Part shown: positions 54,538-63,488 of the stretch, piece by piece
Layout of the letters: each line of letters opens with the position of its first letter
How positions within the stretch are numbered: the first letter of the stretch is position 1
Assembly (NCBI RefSeq): GCF_001831495.1
Contig: NZ_CP017689.1
Location: 620,001 to 684,000, forward strand
Origin: Thalassotalea crassostreae
Lineage (GTDB): Bacteria; Pseudomonadota; Gammaproteobacteria; Enterobacterales; Alteromonadaceae
Length of the DNA: 64,000 nucleotides
Direction: 5' to 3'
Notes under the pieces: generated by a model
What the model was told of the DNA's origin: nothing
Database searches by the model: none
The model's input: the letters and a program-made list of their open reading frames with translations, nothing else
Translations under genes and position numbers: made by a program

Positions 54538-57500
54538 CTAAGCTGGCACTTCCATCGTCATTAGAGATGCGTTACCTCCGGCGGCCGTCGTATCAATAGA
54601 AATAGTTTTCTCAGTAACTAGACGATCCATTAATTTTTTATATGACTGCGCTGTAATAACTGGCAATATTGCACCGCTTCGAGCAGCAAGTGTTTGAGCA
54701 ACTAATTGTTTTAAACGACTGGCACTATCAACAACAGCACCACTAAGATGTGGATGCTCAAGTACTGAAGGCAAATGACCTATAGATACTGCTTGGAAAA
54801 TGCCGGCAACTAAACCGATTTCCGCAAGCACCTTTTCACAAGCTTGCGCTTCTCCTAAGAATGAGTCACTTACTAAGGCAATTACATTGTTACCTGTGGC
54901 AAGCGCTGTAACAACAGAAATCAGCCAAAACTCAAAGCTAGTATCTTGATCACCTAAAACGGCTACAGTACCGCGAGATTCTAAGTAAAGTTTATTAGAC
55001 TCACCTGTTGGGCCTGGCAATTCAATAGGGGTCGCCAATTCTTTTTCAATAAGAGAAAGTTGACTGCGCGCCTGTACTAATGTTTGTTCAAGACTTTCTT
55101 GCTGAGAAACAAACAACTTATGCGAGGCAATTTGTGCCAATAACTGGCGAGCAATTGACACACGTACAGTTAAGTCTGTGTCACGCCACTTGCGCTCGTC
55201 ATTCTTTGCTGTTTGTAATTTTGCGCCAATCTTCCATGAAGTATTAACGTTTTGCTCAAAATCACTTAATAGCGAAGTTTTTTCTTGCTCTGTTAAGATG
55301 TTTTCTTCAGATAACATCGGTTCTTTAACCAGCTGAGTTAAGTACATAGGCCCGCCTGCTTTTGGCCCAGTACCAGATAAACCACGGCCACCAAATGGCT
55401 GCACACCAACAACAGCGCCAATCATATTACGGTTAACATATACGTTACCGGCACGAGAACGTTGAGCCAAGTATTTGCTCTTTTCTTCGATACGAGTATG
55501 TATACCCATAGTTAAACCAAAACCTGTACCATTGATTTGATCAATAACGTTATCTATATCGCGACCTTTAAAACGGATAATGTGGACGCATGGACCAAAT
55601 ACTTCTTTGGTTAATACTGATAAGTCAGCAATTTCATATAAACGAGGTTCAAAGAAGTGATGACCAACATCACCCATATCAGGTCCTTTACATTGGTAAT
55701 GCAAAGTCGCTTTATCCTTTAAATATTCAACGTGCTCAGTTAATGCTTGATGCGCTTTGCTGTCGATAACAGGGCCTACATCGGTGCTAAAGAATTCAGG
55801 GTTACCTACGTGTAACTCTTCTAAGGCACCTTTGATCATCTCGATTACTTTATCGGCAATGTCTTCTTGTAAAAACAATACGCGAAGCGCTGAACAGCGT
55901 TGACCAGCACTTTGGAATCCTGAACTGATCACGTCATCAACTACTTGCTCTGGTAGAGCAGTTGAGTCAACAATCATACAGTTTTGACCACCAGTTTCTG
56001 CAATTAGAGGAACCGGATCGCCTGTACGCTCAGCAAGTTTTTGTGAAATCCAAGTTCCTGTCTCAGTTGAACCGGTAAACATTACTGCTTGTACTCGTTC
56101 GTCTGGCACTATGTTGGCACCAACTTTACTACCACGAGCAATAACTGGAACGACTACACCTTCAGGCATGCCACATTCGTGCATTAATTCAATGGTACGT
56201 AGTGCAATTAAACTGGTTTGCTCTGCTGGCTTAGCGACAACAGTATTACCTGTTACGATCGCCGCGGCTACTTGTCCTAAGAAAATAGCTAGTGGGAAGT
56301 TCCAAGGACTAATACAAAGCACAACGCCACGCGATTGTAAGTCTGATTCGGTCATTAATTCTTTTGCTCGAGCGGCATAATAGCGACAAAAATCAACGGC
56401 TTCACGCACTTCACTTACGCCATCAACTGCTACTTTTCCTGCTTCTTTTATACAAAGAGCGATCAATTCATCACGATTAGCTTCTAAAGCATCGGCAGTT
56501 TTTAATAATAAATCGGCGCGCTCATTCACTGATGTTGCAGACCAATCAGCAAATGCACTTTGTGTACTCGCAAGTATGTCCTGCATTTGCGCTTCGTCAG
56601 CGTGTTGGATGTAACCAATAATCTCATTATGATTTGCAGGGTTGGTCACTGGCTGCGAATTTTCTGGTTGTTCAGAGGTTACAGCTTTAGCAAACCAATT
56701 GTCTAAATTAGCACGCATTTCTGTTACTTGGTCAACGTCGGTTAAATCAATCCCTTTCGAGTTTGCTCGTTCATCGCCATAAATGGCAATTGATTGAGGG
56801 ATCATTGGATTATATTTATTTACCCAACTTTGAACTTCTTCAACAGGATCAATCAATAAAGATTCAACCGGAATATTTTCGTCAACAATATTATTCACAA
56901 ATGAACTGTTAGCGCCATTTTCTAATAGACGACGAACCAAGTACGCTAATAAATCTGAGTGTTCACCAACAGGCGCATATACACGACAAGGAACACGTTC
57001 ACCGGTAACTACTTGGTCGTATAAAGACTCGCCCATACCGTGCAAACGTTGGAATTCGAACCCTTCATATTGATCGGTCATTTCTAAAATGGTCGCAACG
57101 GTATAAGCGTTATGTGTGGCGAATTGAGGATAGATACTATCGCGGTAGCTTAATAAACGTTTTGCACAGGCGTGATAAGATACATCTGTCGCAGGTTTAC
57201 GAGAAAATACTGGGAAGTCTTCATAGCCTTCAACTTGACTGATTTTAATTTCAGCATCCCAATAAGCACCTTTTACCAAGCGCACCATCATCTGACGTTT
57301 TGCTTTTATTGTTTGTTCTCGTACCCATTCAACGACATATAATGCACGTTTTTGATAGGCTTGCAGGGCAATACCAAAGCCATCCCAGCCGTCTAAATCT
57401 TTGTCTAAGAAAACTGCGCCGATAACATCTAACGAAATATCTAAACGATCGGCTTCTTCAGCATCAACGGTGAAGCCAATATTGTATGCTTTCGCACGCA

Positions 57501-58335
57501 GAGCTAAATCTTTTAAGCGCGGGATCAATTCTTCAATTACGCGCTCGCGATGAGAAAATTCATAACGGGGATGAATAGCTGAAAGCTTTATTGAAATGCC
57601 GGGGCTTTTTTGTGGACCTTTACCATCGGCCGCTTTACCAATCACTTCGATAGCGTTGACATAACTATCGAAATAACGATCAGCATCTTTCATTGTTCGA
57701 GCGCCTTCTCCCAACATATCGTATGAATAGGTATAGCCTTTTGCTTCAGTTTTTATTGCTCGCTCAACCGCGCCGTCGATAGTGCGGCCCATGACAAATT
57801 GTGTCCCCATTATTTGCATAGCATAACGAACTGCTTTGCGAATTACAGGCTCACCCAAGCGGCCAATCGTTTTCTTTAATAAACCAAATTGCTGCTTCTT
57901 ATTTTCGTCTGAATAGTTGACTAACTTACCGGTAAATAAAAGCCCCCAAGACGAAGCGTTAACGAAAATAGAGTCAGAATTACCAATGTGTGAACTCCAG
58001 TCACCATTTGCCAATTTATCACGAATTAAACTATCGGCTGTAGCCTTGTCAGGAACACGCAGCAAAGCTTCAGCTAGGCACATTAGAACTACACCTTCCT
58101 CGGTAGAAAGTGCAAACTCATTAAGCAATGCATCAACACCGCCTTTACCTACTTGGTCTTTACGAATTTGTACAACAAGTTGACGCGCTCGTTCCCATGC
58201 TCGAGAACGGGCGTTGGCGCCAATTTCTGCTAAAGGTAATAAATTATTTAATACGTCATTCTCGTTGGCACGATAGTGATCACGAATTTGTTGACGGATC
58301 GGATCATCGGTAATTAAGTTTCCGTTAAAAAGCAT
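54538..58335 (-). CDS. putA: Bifunctional proline dehydrogenase / P5C dehydrogenase PutA, without RHH domain
   Basis: 1265 residues. It oxidises proline to glutamate in two steps with substrate channelling, giving electrons to quinone. The FAD barrel domain (about 190-480) has ISIKLSAIHPRYEFSHRERV, RLVKGAYWDAEIK, QRLHGMGESLYDQV and the C-terminal RRLLENGANSSFV. The aldehyde dehydrogenase domain (about 570-1040) has AETGGQN and SAGQRCSALRV (catalytic Cys). A C-terminal extension (about 1060-1260) with a conserved-type flap follows, the type B architecture. The ribbon-helix-helix domain of E. coli PutA is absent, so it should not repress its own gene; a divergent Lrp-type regulator fills that role. 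Confidence 0.97.
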   Translation of the reverse strand: MLFNGNLITDDPIRQQIRDHYRANENDVLNNLLPLAEIGANARSRAWERARQLVVQIRKDQVGKGGVDALLNEFALSTEEGVVLMCLAEALLRVPDKATADSLIRDKLANGDWSSHIGNSDSIFVNASSWGLLFTGKLVNYSDENKKQQFGLLKKTIGRLGEPVIRKAVRYAMQIMGTQFVMGRTIDGAVERAIKTEAKGYTYSYDMLGEGARTMKDADRYFDSYVNAIEVIGKAADGKGPQKSPGISIKLSAIHPRYEFSHRERVIEELIPRLKDLALRAKAYNIGFTVDAEEADRLDISLDVIGAVFLDKDLDGWDGFGIALQAYQKRALYVVEWVREQTIKAKRQMMVRLVKGAYWDAEIKISQVEGYEDFPVFSRKPATDVSYHACAKRLLSYRDSIYPQFATHNAYTVATILEMTDQYEGFEFQRLHGMGESLYDQVVTGERVPCRVYAPVGEHSDLLAYLVRRLLENGANSSFVNNIVDENIPVESLLIDPVEEVQSWVNKYNPMIPQSIAIYGDERANSKGIDLTDVDQVTEMRANLDNWFAKAVTSEQPENSQPVTNPANHNEIIGYIQHADEAQMQDILASTQSAFADWSATSVNERADLLLKTADALEANRDELIALCIKEAGKVAVDGVSEVREAVDFCRYYAARAKELMTESDLQSRGVVLCISPWNFPLAIFLGQVAAAIVTGNTVVAKPAEQTSLIALRTIELMHECGMPEGVVVPVIARGSKVGANIVPDERVQAVMFTGSTETGTWISQKLAERTGDPVPLIAETGGQNCMIVDSTALPEQVVDDVISSGFQSAGQRCSALRVLFLQEDIADKVIEMIKGALEELHVGNPEFFSTDVGPVIDSKAHQALTEHVEYLKDKATLHYQCKGPDMGDVGHHFFEPRLYEIADLSVLTKEVFGPCVHIIRFKGRDIDNVIDQINGTGFGLTMGIHTRIEEKSKYLAQRSRAGNVYVNRNMIGAVVGVQPFGGRGLSGTGPKAGGPMYLTQLVKEPMLSEENILTEQEKTSLLSDFEQNVNTSWKIGAKLQTAKNDERKWRDTDLTVRVSIARQLLAQIASHKLFVSQQESLEQTLVQARSQLSLIEKELATPIELPGPTGESNKLYLESRGTVAVLGDQDTSFEFWLISVVTALATGNNVIALVSDSFLGEAQACEKVLAEIGLVAGIFQAVSIGHLPSVLEHPHLSGAVVDSASRLKQLVAQTLAARSGAILPVITAQSYKKLMDRLVTEKTISIDTTAAGGNASLMTMEVPA

Positions 58336-58481
58336 AGTAATAACCTGTTTAAATAATATTTAATAATGCCGTGGATTTTAATTAAATAACCACAGAATGT
58401 GCTGATGAATTTCGGAATAATTCAGTGTAATATTGTGTAAATGTAAATTTAAACCCTATAAAATGCTATAAGAGTTACAAA

Positions 58482-58946
58482 ATGAAAACACTTGACCGTA
58501 TAGATTTAACTATTTTAGACACCTTGCAACGTCATGGTCGCATTTCTAATGTAGAACTGGCTAAACAAGTAAATCTTAGTCCAAGTCCGTGCCTTGATCG
58601 AGTCAAAAGGCTAGAAACTCAAGGATACATCAAACGATACGGTGCTGTGTTAGATGCAGAGTTGCTTAATTATTCAATGTCAGCCTTCATACAGGTGACC
58701 TTAGATAGAACCACTGCCGATGTTTTTAATGACTTTCGGGATGAAGTAGTCAATATAAAAGAAGTGTCTGAATGCCATATGGTTGCTGGCGGATTCGATT
58801 ATTTAATAAAACTCAGAGTCTCAGACATGGCCAATTATCGCGATGTTTTAGGGATGATTGTTGAGTTGCCCGGCGTATCACAAACTCATACCTATATGGT
58901 TATTGAAAATGTTAAGGAAGATTTAGGCGTACCTATAATTGATTAA
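58482..58946 (+). CDS. Lrp/AsnC-family regulator, probable proline-responsive activator of putA
   Basis: 154 residues, the normal Lrp-family length. N-terminal HTH (RISNVELAKQVNLSPSPCLD) and C-terminal RAM/ligand domain (CHMVAGGFDYLIKLRV) are intact. It is divergent from putA with 146 bases between the starts. In many bacteria whose PutA lacks the DNA-binding domain, an adjacent Lrp-like PutR/BkdR-type protein activates putA in response to proline, so that role is likely here. The shared gap is AT-rich; I cannot delimit the operator. Confidence 0.9.
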   Translation: MKTLDRIDLTILDTLQRHGRISNVELAKQVNLSPSPCLDRVKRLETQGYIKRYGAVLDAELLNYSMSAFIQVTLDRTTADVFNDFRDEVVNIKEVSECHMVAGGFDYLIKLRVSDMANYRDVLGMIVELPGVSQTHTYMVIENVKEDLGVPIID

Positions 58947-59085
58947 AAACTCGTATAAGGTCTATTAGAGTAGCTTTAAGTATTTAAATTTTAACAATAA
59001 AAAGTGCATTTTAAAGTAAATATGTCATACTGAGATTGGAAGGGGATACCCTTGCAGGTAATTTAAGGTATATGGGAGTACTAAG

Positions 59086-59373
59086 ATGAATAAAAAATTA
59101 ATAACTTTAGCTGGTGCAGTGTTAGCGTTAGGTCTAACTGGTTGTGCAAATAACGACGAGATGAAGCAGAATGTTGCTGATTTGAATACAAAGATAGATA
59201 ATCTTACTAATCAAGTAAGCGCATTGTCCGCTGATGTTTCAGATTTAAAAGCATCTCAAGCAGAAACGGCTGCTGAAGCACAAGCTGCAAAAGAAATGGC
59301 AGCAGAAGCTGCAGCTGAAGCTGCTAAAGCAAATGAACGTGTTGATAACGTTGTGAGCTCATACAAAAAATAA
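59086..59373 (+). CDS. Lpp/OprI-like alanine-zipper murein lipoprotein
   Basis: 95 residues. Lipoprotein signal MNKKLITLAGAVLALGLTGC with Cys20 as the lipidation site. The mature 76 residues form a heptad-repeat helix: a leucine/valine part (LNTKIDNLTNQVSALSADVSDL) and an alanine zipper (TAAEAQAAKEMAAEAAAEAA). It ends SYKK, where the C-terminal lysine corresponds to the Lpp residue linked to peptidoglycan (E. coli Lpp ends YRK). Predicted to be a trimeric outer-membrane-to-wall tether. The convergent next gene encodes an L,D-transpeptidase, the type of enzyme that makes this link. The gene has its own terminator. Confidence 0.88.
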   Translation: MNKKLITLAGAVLALGLTGCANNDEMKQNVADLNTKIDNLTNQVSALSADVSDLKASQAETAAEAQAAKEMAAEAAAEAAKANERVDNVVSSYKK

Positions 59374-59411
59374 ATATTAATAATATTTTTACCTTGTAAA
59401 TACAAGGTCAA

Positions 59412-59443
59412 TAAAAACCGGAATTATGATTCCGGTTTTTTAT
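59412..59443. terminator. Terminator between the Lpp-like gene and the L,D-transpeptidase gene
   Basis: AAACCGGAAT pairs with ATTCCGGTTT (59415-59438) with A- and T-runs, serving both convergent genes. Confidence 0.9.
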
Positions 59444-59469
59444 GTCTAATCGAAAGAGCCGTTAGTTTT

Positions 59470-60375
59470 CTAATCAAGCTTAGTGGGTAAACCTTTAGGA
59501 TCGTTGATGATTTTTTTTAACTGTTCTAACGCATTCTCATCACCATTAACAAAGTTTTCGACACTTTTTGCCAGAGGCAATAAAGCTGGCACTGATCCAT
59601 CATTGTTCGTCAATGGTGAATGCACTTCGACAACTCGAGTATCGGGTGATTGATAAGTCATTTTTATCGGGTCGTTGATAATTTTAACTTTAGTACCGGG
59701 GGCGGACTGTTTAAACAACCACTCAATGTCTTCTGGGTTCATTCTGATACAACCAGAGCTTGCTCGCATACCAATACCAAAACGTTGGTTGGTACCATGA
59801 ATTAAGTAGGCACTTTGGCCAATTCGCATCGCGTAGTCACCTAACGGGTTATTTGGCCCTGCTTCAATCATTCTTGGCATTTCTTTGCCGTGTTCAGCTA
59901 AATATTCAGCACGTTTATCTGCGGTAGGAAACCAATTAGGGTTGGTACGTTTTTCAGTTATTTTGCTGACCAGTGTCGGCGTCATATCTCCAATCTTACC
60001 GATACCCACAGGGAATACATTAACCGTCTGCTTTTCCTGATTGAAATAATAAAGTCGTAATTCAGATAAATTAATGACGATGCCATTATGATCACCGTAA
60101 GGCAAAATGAGTTGCGTAGGAATGGTAATAATAGTACCGGGCTCTGGCCTTAAAGGGTCTATCCCAGGGTTTGCTTCTATTAATGCCAAAAAACCTACAT
60201 TATATTGTTGTGATAATGCTTGAAAGTAATCGCCTTTGACCGCAGTGTGATAGGTGATCTCGCCGACTAAACGTGACTGACCTTGTGGCAACGAATATTC
60301 AATCGCAAAAACTGGTTTTGTCATTAAACAAATACAAGTAATACTGATAATATAAACCACAATCTTATTGAACAT
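59470..60375 (-). CDS. L,D-transpeptidase (ErfK/YbiS/YcfS/YnhG family) with LysM domain
   Basis: 301 residues. Signal peptide at about 1-24, a LysM-like peptidoglycan-binding domain at about 40-90 (GDYFQALSQQYNVGFLALIE, EPGTIITIP), then the YkuD catalytic domain (about 97-232). The active site HGTNQRFGIGMRASSGCIRM contains the conserved His and the catalytic Cys in the SSGCIRM motif. Length and layout match E. coli ErfK/YbiS, which attach Lpp to the wall, rather than YcbB. Directly convergent with the Lpp-like lipoprotein gene, supporting a functional pair. A C-terminal tail of about 60 residues lacks a recognised domain. Confidence 0.92.
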   Translation of the reverse strand: MFNKIVVYIISITCICLMTKPVFAIEYSLPQGQSRLVGEITYHTAVKGDYFQALSQQYNVGFLALIEANPGIDPLRPEPGTIITIPTQLILPYGDHNGIVINLSELRLYYFNQEKQTVNVFPVGIGKIGDMTPTLVSKITEKRTNPNWFPTADKRAEYLAEHGKEMPRMIEAGPNNPLGDYAMRIGQSAYLIHGTNQRFGIGMRASSGCIRMNPEDIEWLFKQSAPGTKVKIINDPIKMTYQSPDTRVVEVHSPLTNNDGSVPALLPLAKSVENFVNGDENALEQLKKIINDPKGLPTKLD

Positions 60376-60692
60376 AGCGACTACAAACCATTTAAATTAC
60401 GGAGTTGGATAACCTAGCTTAAAGACTAAACTATATTATCGATTAAGGTTAAGTTTACTGCTAGGCAAGTCACAATGCCAGTCATTATCTTCTATGTTAT
60501 AAGGAAAATGTTGCTAAGTGGCTGTTTAATAATCACAAAATATAGTTATAGTGGTTATAGTGTAAATGTTTTGTGGGCAATGTGATGAAGCAATCATCGG
60601 TTTGGATTCGTATCTTCAACAAAGGATCGATGTAAAAAATCTTCATCAATCTAAGATATTGATTAATTTATAGTTAAAAAGAAAGGCTAAAT
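60376..60692. other. 317-base gap, no gene
   Basis: AT-rich. An inverted pair CCTAGC (60413) and GCTAGG (60460) could form a long-loop stem. Start regions for two divergent genes lie here, but no clear -35/-10 pair can be called. Confidence 0.4.
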
Positions 60693-61460
60693 GTGTACGA
60701 TTTAATTGAACGTAATTTGAAAAATAAAGTATCGGCAACCGAATGGCAAGCTCGTTTAGATCTTGCCGCGTGTTATCGCTTGGTTGAGCATATGGGCTGG
60801 GGCGATTTAATTTACACTCATATATCATCACGTATCCCAGAAACCGAACACTTTTTAATTAATGCTTTTGGGGTTGCATTTGATGAAGTAACGGCATCGA
60901 ATTTAGTTAAAATTGATATCGACGGTAATGTATTAGATGGCGGCGAATTCGAAATTAATCCAGCGGGTTTCACAATTCACAGTGCGATTCATCAGATTCG
61001 TCATGATGCCGGTTGTGTTATTCATTTGCATACGCCAGCGACCATTACTGTTGCAAGTCAGCAACAAGGGCTCTTACCATTAAGTCAGTATTCAATGTTT
61101 TCGATGGCATCTCTAAGCTATCACGATTATGAAGGCTTGGCTGTTAACCCTGATGAAAAATTAAGACTGCAGCAAAATCTTGGTGCCAACAATCATTTAT
61201 TGTTACGCAATCATGGTGGTTTAACCCTAGGTCAGACGGTTGGTGATGCATTTATGCGATTTTACGATTTAAATCGAGCCTGTGAAATCCAATTAATGAT
61301 GCAATCAAGTGGCGAGCAAATAACAACTATTCCCCAAAGCATAATTGATAATATTTATAAGCAAGCCAACATAGTACATAGTGGTGAAACTGGCGGTCAG
61401 AAAGCATGGCCGGCGATGATGCGTAAAGCATATCGATTAGATCCTTCATTCGCCAAATAG
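60693..61460 (+). CDS. Class II aldolase/adducin family protein
   Basis: 255 residues with a GTG start (GAAAGG upstream). A zinc-dependent class II aldolase fold. The substrate/phosphate loop is HISSRIPETEHFLINAFG and the first metal histidines are in CVIHLHTPATITVAS. Another histidine pair is in LLLRNHGGLTLGQT. Adducin-type members act on sugar phosphates (fuculose-, rhamnulose-) or decarboxylate/aldol-cleave other substrates; this long form (about 250) is the group with unassigned roles. It is 84 bases upstream of an enolase-superfamily dehydratase, so the two may act in one sugar-acid pathway. Confidence 0.88.
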   Translation: MYDLIERNLKNKVSATEWQARLDLAACYRLVEHMGWGDLIYTHISSRIPETEHFLINAFGVAFDEVTASNLVKIDIDGNVLDGGEFEINPAGFTIHSAIHQIRHDAGCVIHLHTPATITVASQQQGLLPLSQYSMFSMASLSYHDYEGLAVNPDEKLRLQQNLGANNHLLLRNHGGLTLGQTVGDAFMRFYDLNRACEIQLMMQSSGEQITTIPQSIIDNIYKQANIVHSGETGGQKAWPAMMRKAYRLDPSFAK

Positions 61461-61544
61461 TTAGTGCTTTTGAATTAAACTAAAACCAAATAAAGCCAAA
61501 TTAAAGCAAAGTTAAAATTAAATAGAATTAACGAGATAGATAAA

Positions 61545-62720
61545 ATGAAAGTTACTCATGTAGAAATCTTTGATATCCATTGTCCTGAGCGTCCGCCATG
61601 GAATCCTGTATTTATTAGAATTCACACAGATGAAGGCATTACCGGTGTTGGCGAAGCTGGACTTGCTTATGATTGGGGACATAGCGCCGCCGCTGCAATG
61701 ATAAAAGAAATTACCGAAGCAGTACTAATCGGATTTGACCCAATTAATACCGAATTATTATGGCACCGAATGCTCAGAGAAAGTTTTTGGGGACTCGGTG
61801 GCGGCCCAGTGTTGTATGCCGCAATGAGCGCAATCGATACCGCTCTATGGGACATCAAAGGTAAGGCCTTTGGCGTACCTGTATATAAATTACTTGGTGG
61901 TAAGGTGAATAGTAAATTAAGAACCTATGCTAGCCAATTACAATTTGACTGGGACAAAGAATGCAAAAAACTCATCCAGCCTGAAGAGTATGCAGAAGCT
62001 GCGTTAAAAGCTGTTGCTGAAGGTTATGATGCAGTAAAGGTCGACCCAATCGTCTATAACCTTGATGGTAGCTCATCTTTCGATCGAACTAAGCTATTTA
62101 CCAAACCGCAAATGCGCTTGTTTGGCGATAGGTTGCGAGCTATTCGTAATGCCGTTGGTGACGATGTCGATATTATCTTTGAGTCTCATTCGTTAATGGG
62201 GGCAGCATCGGCCATTCAAATGGGCAAAGTAATCGAAGAAGTAGAATGTATGATGTATGAAGAGCCTGTAAATTATCTTAATTCTGCTGTTCATAAAAAA
62301 GTGTCGGATAATGTCAATGTACCTATCGCTGGTGGTGAGCGATTATACCATCGCTGGGATGTGCGACCATATTTTGAAGACCAAAGTATTGATGTTTTAC
62401 AACCAGATGTTGGCTTATGCGGTGGCTTTACCGAAGCCAAGAAGGTTTGTGATTACGCTGATGTCTATGATATTAGAATTCAAGCCCATGTGTGCGGTGG
62501 ACCAGTGGCAACGGCCGCTTCATTGCACTTAGAAACAGCGATTCCAAACTTTTTAATTCATGAGCATCATACCTACGCGATTAAATCATGGAATAGAGAG
62601 TTATGCGTGCAAGATCCGCAACCAGTTAACGGATTTTTTGAAGTTTCTGAAGAGCCAGGAATAGGCATAGAGTTGAATGATGAAGTGGTGAAGCGTTCTC
62701 CTCATGTTGTTGTAAAATAA
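61545..62720 (+). CDS. Mandelate racemase/muconate lactonizing family enzyme (sugar-acid dehydratase-like)
   Basis: 391 residues. N-terminal capping domain (about 1-130) and TIM barrel (about 145-380) of the enolase superfamily. Metal ligands are apparent at the ends of strands: FESHS near residue 206, YEEPVN near 233 and GGERLY near 260. The general-base His lies in AHVCGGP near 310. The pattern with His two residues after the first ligand and a late His resembles the GalD/ManD-type acid-sugar dehydratases, but the first ligand is Glu (ESH) where Asp is more common. Substrate not assignable. Likely in one operon with the aldolase. Confidence 0.85.
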   Translation: MKVTHVEIFDIHCPERPPWNPVFIRIHTDEGITGVGEAGLAYDWGHSAAAAMIKEITEAVLIGFDPINTELLWHRMLRESFWGLGGGPVLYAAMSAIDTALWDIKGKAFGVPVYKLLGGKVNSKLRTYASQLQFDWDKECKKLIQPEEYAEAALKAVAEGYDAVKVDPIVYNLDGSSSFDRTKLFTKPQMRLFGDRLRAIRNAVGDDVDIIFESHSLMGAASAIQMGKVIEEVECMMYEEPVNYLNSAVHKKVSDNVNVPIAGGERLYHRWDVRPYFEDQSIDVLQPDVGLCGGFTEAKKVCDYADVYDIRIQAHVCGGPVATAASLHLETAIPNFLIHEHHTYAIKSWNRELCVQDPQPVNGFFEVSEEPGIGIELNDEVVKRSPHVVVK

Positions 62721-62780
62721 AACATTTGAGTAAAAGCAGCTATGCTAAGACATAGAAACTAAAAAACAAAGGTAACTGTT

Positions 62781-63392
62781 ATGCTTAAATTTTTTAAAAC
62801 CACCGTCTTAGGTGGCTTAATATTTATGATCCCAATTATTATTATGATCATGATATTTAGCAAGGCCTATGAAGTCATGGAAAAGATGGCCAAGCCATTG
62901 GGGAATTTAATACCGTTAGAGCAAGTTGGCGGTATTGCGATAGCAAATATTGTGACAATAGCAGCAATTATTTTGTTTTGTTTTTTTGCAGGGTTAGCTG
63001 CAAATAGCCGTTTTGGGCAAAAGATATTTACTGCTATCGATGATAAATTACTCATTATCATTCCGGGCTATGCCTATATCAAAAGTATCACTGAAGGAGT
63101 GGCAGGTGTTACTGATGATGCTAAAGGATTAAAACCAGTATTAGTGAGGCTAGATGATCAGATGCAAATTGCATTTGAAGTTGAGCGACAATCAGATGAT
63201 GTCGTGGTTGTCTACTTTCCTGGTGCACCTGACCCTCGCTCAGGTGCTATCGCCTTCGTCACAGCCGATAGAATTAGCAAGGTGGATAAAGACTTTATTA
63301 GCGTGATTAATAGCTTAAAACGTTTTGGTCAAGGCAGCGGAAAGTACGTTAGCCAACAACAAATCGATAAAGCACTTTCGCAAATGGAATAA
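62781..63392 (+). CDS. DUF502 family membrane protein
   Basis: 203 residues. Two membrane segments near 8-29 (TVLGGLIFMIPIIIMIMIFS) and 51-72 (IAIANIVTIAAIILFCFFAG) are followed by a soluble domain. The family signature PGYAYIKSITEGVAGVTDD near 93-112 and VVVVYFPGAPDPRSGAIAFV near 138-157 is well preserved. DUF502 proteins are found widely in bacteria and plants; their molecular role is not established. It is 60 bases after the enolase-superfamily gene but probably independent. Confidence 0.88.
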   Translation: MLKFFKTTVLGGLIFMIPIIIMIMIFSKAYEVMEKMAKPLGNLIPLEQVGGIAIANIVTIAAIILFCFFAGLAANSRFGQKIFTAIDDKLLIIIPGYAYIKSITEGVAGVTDDAKGLKPVLVRLDDQMQIAFEVERQSDDVVVVYFPGAPDPRSGAIAFVTADRISKVDKDFISVINSLKRFGQGSGKYVSQQQIDKALSQME

Positions 63393-63488
63393 AATAAATC
63401 ACCAAAAACTAAAGTCTAGATAAAGTTCAGAGCCAAATTAATTTGACCACTTAGCCTGAACTTTTGACGCCGATAGTTGGAGAGCTCT

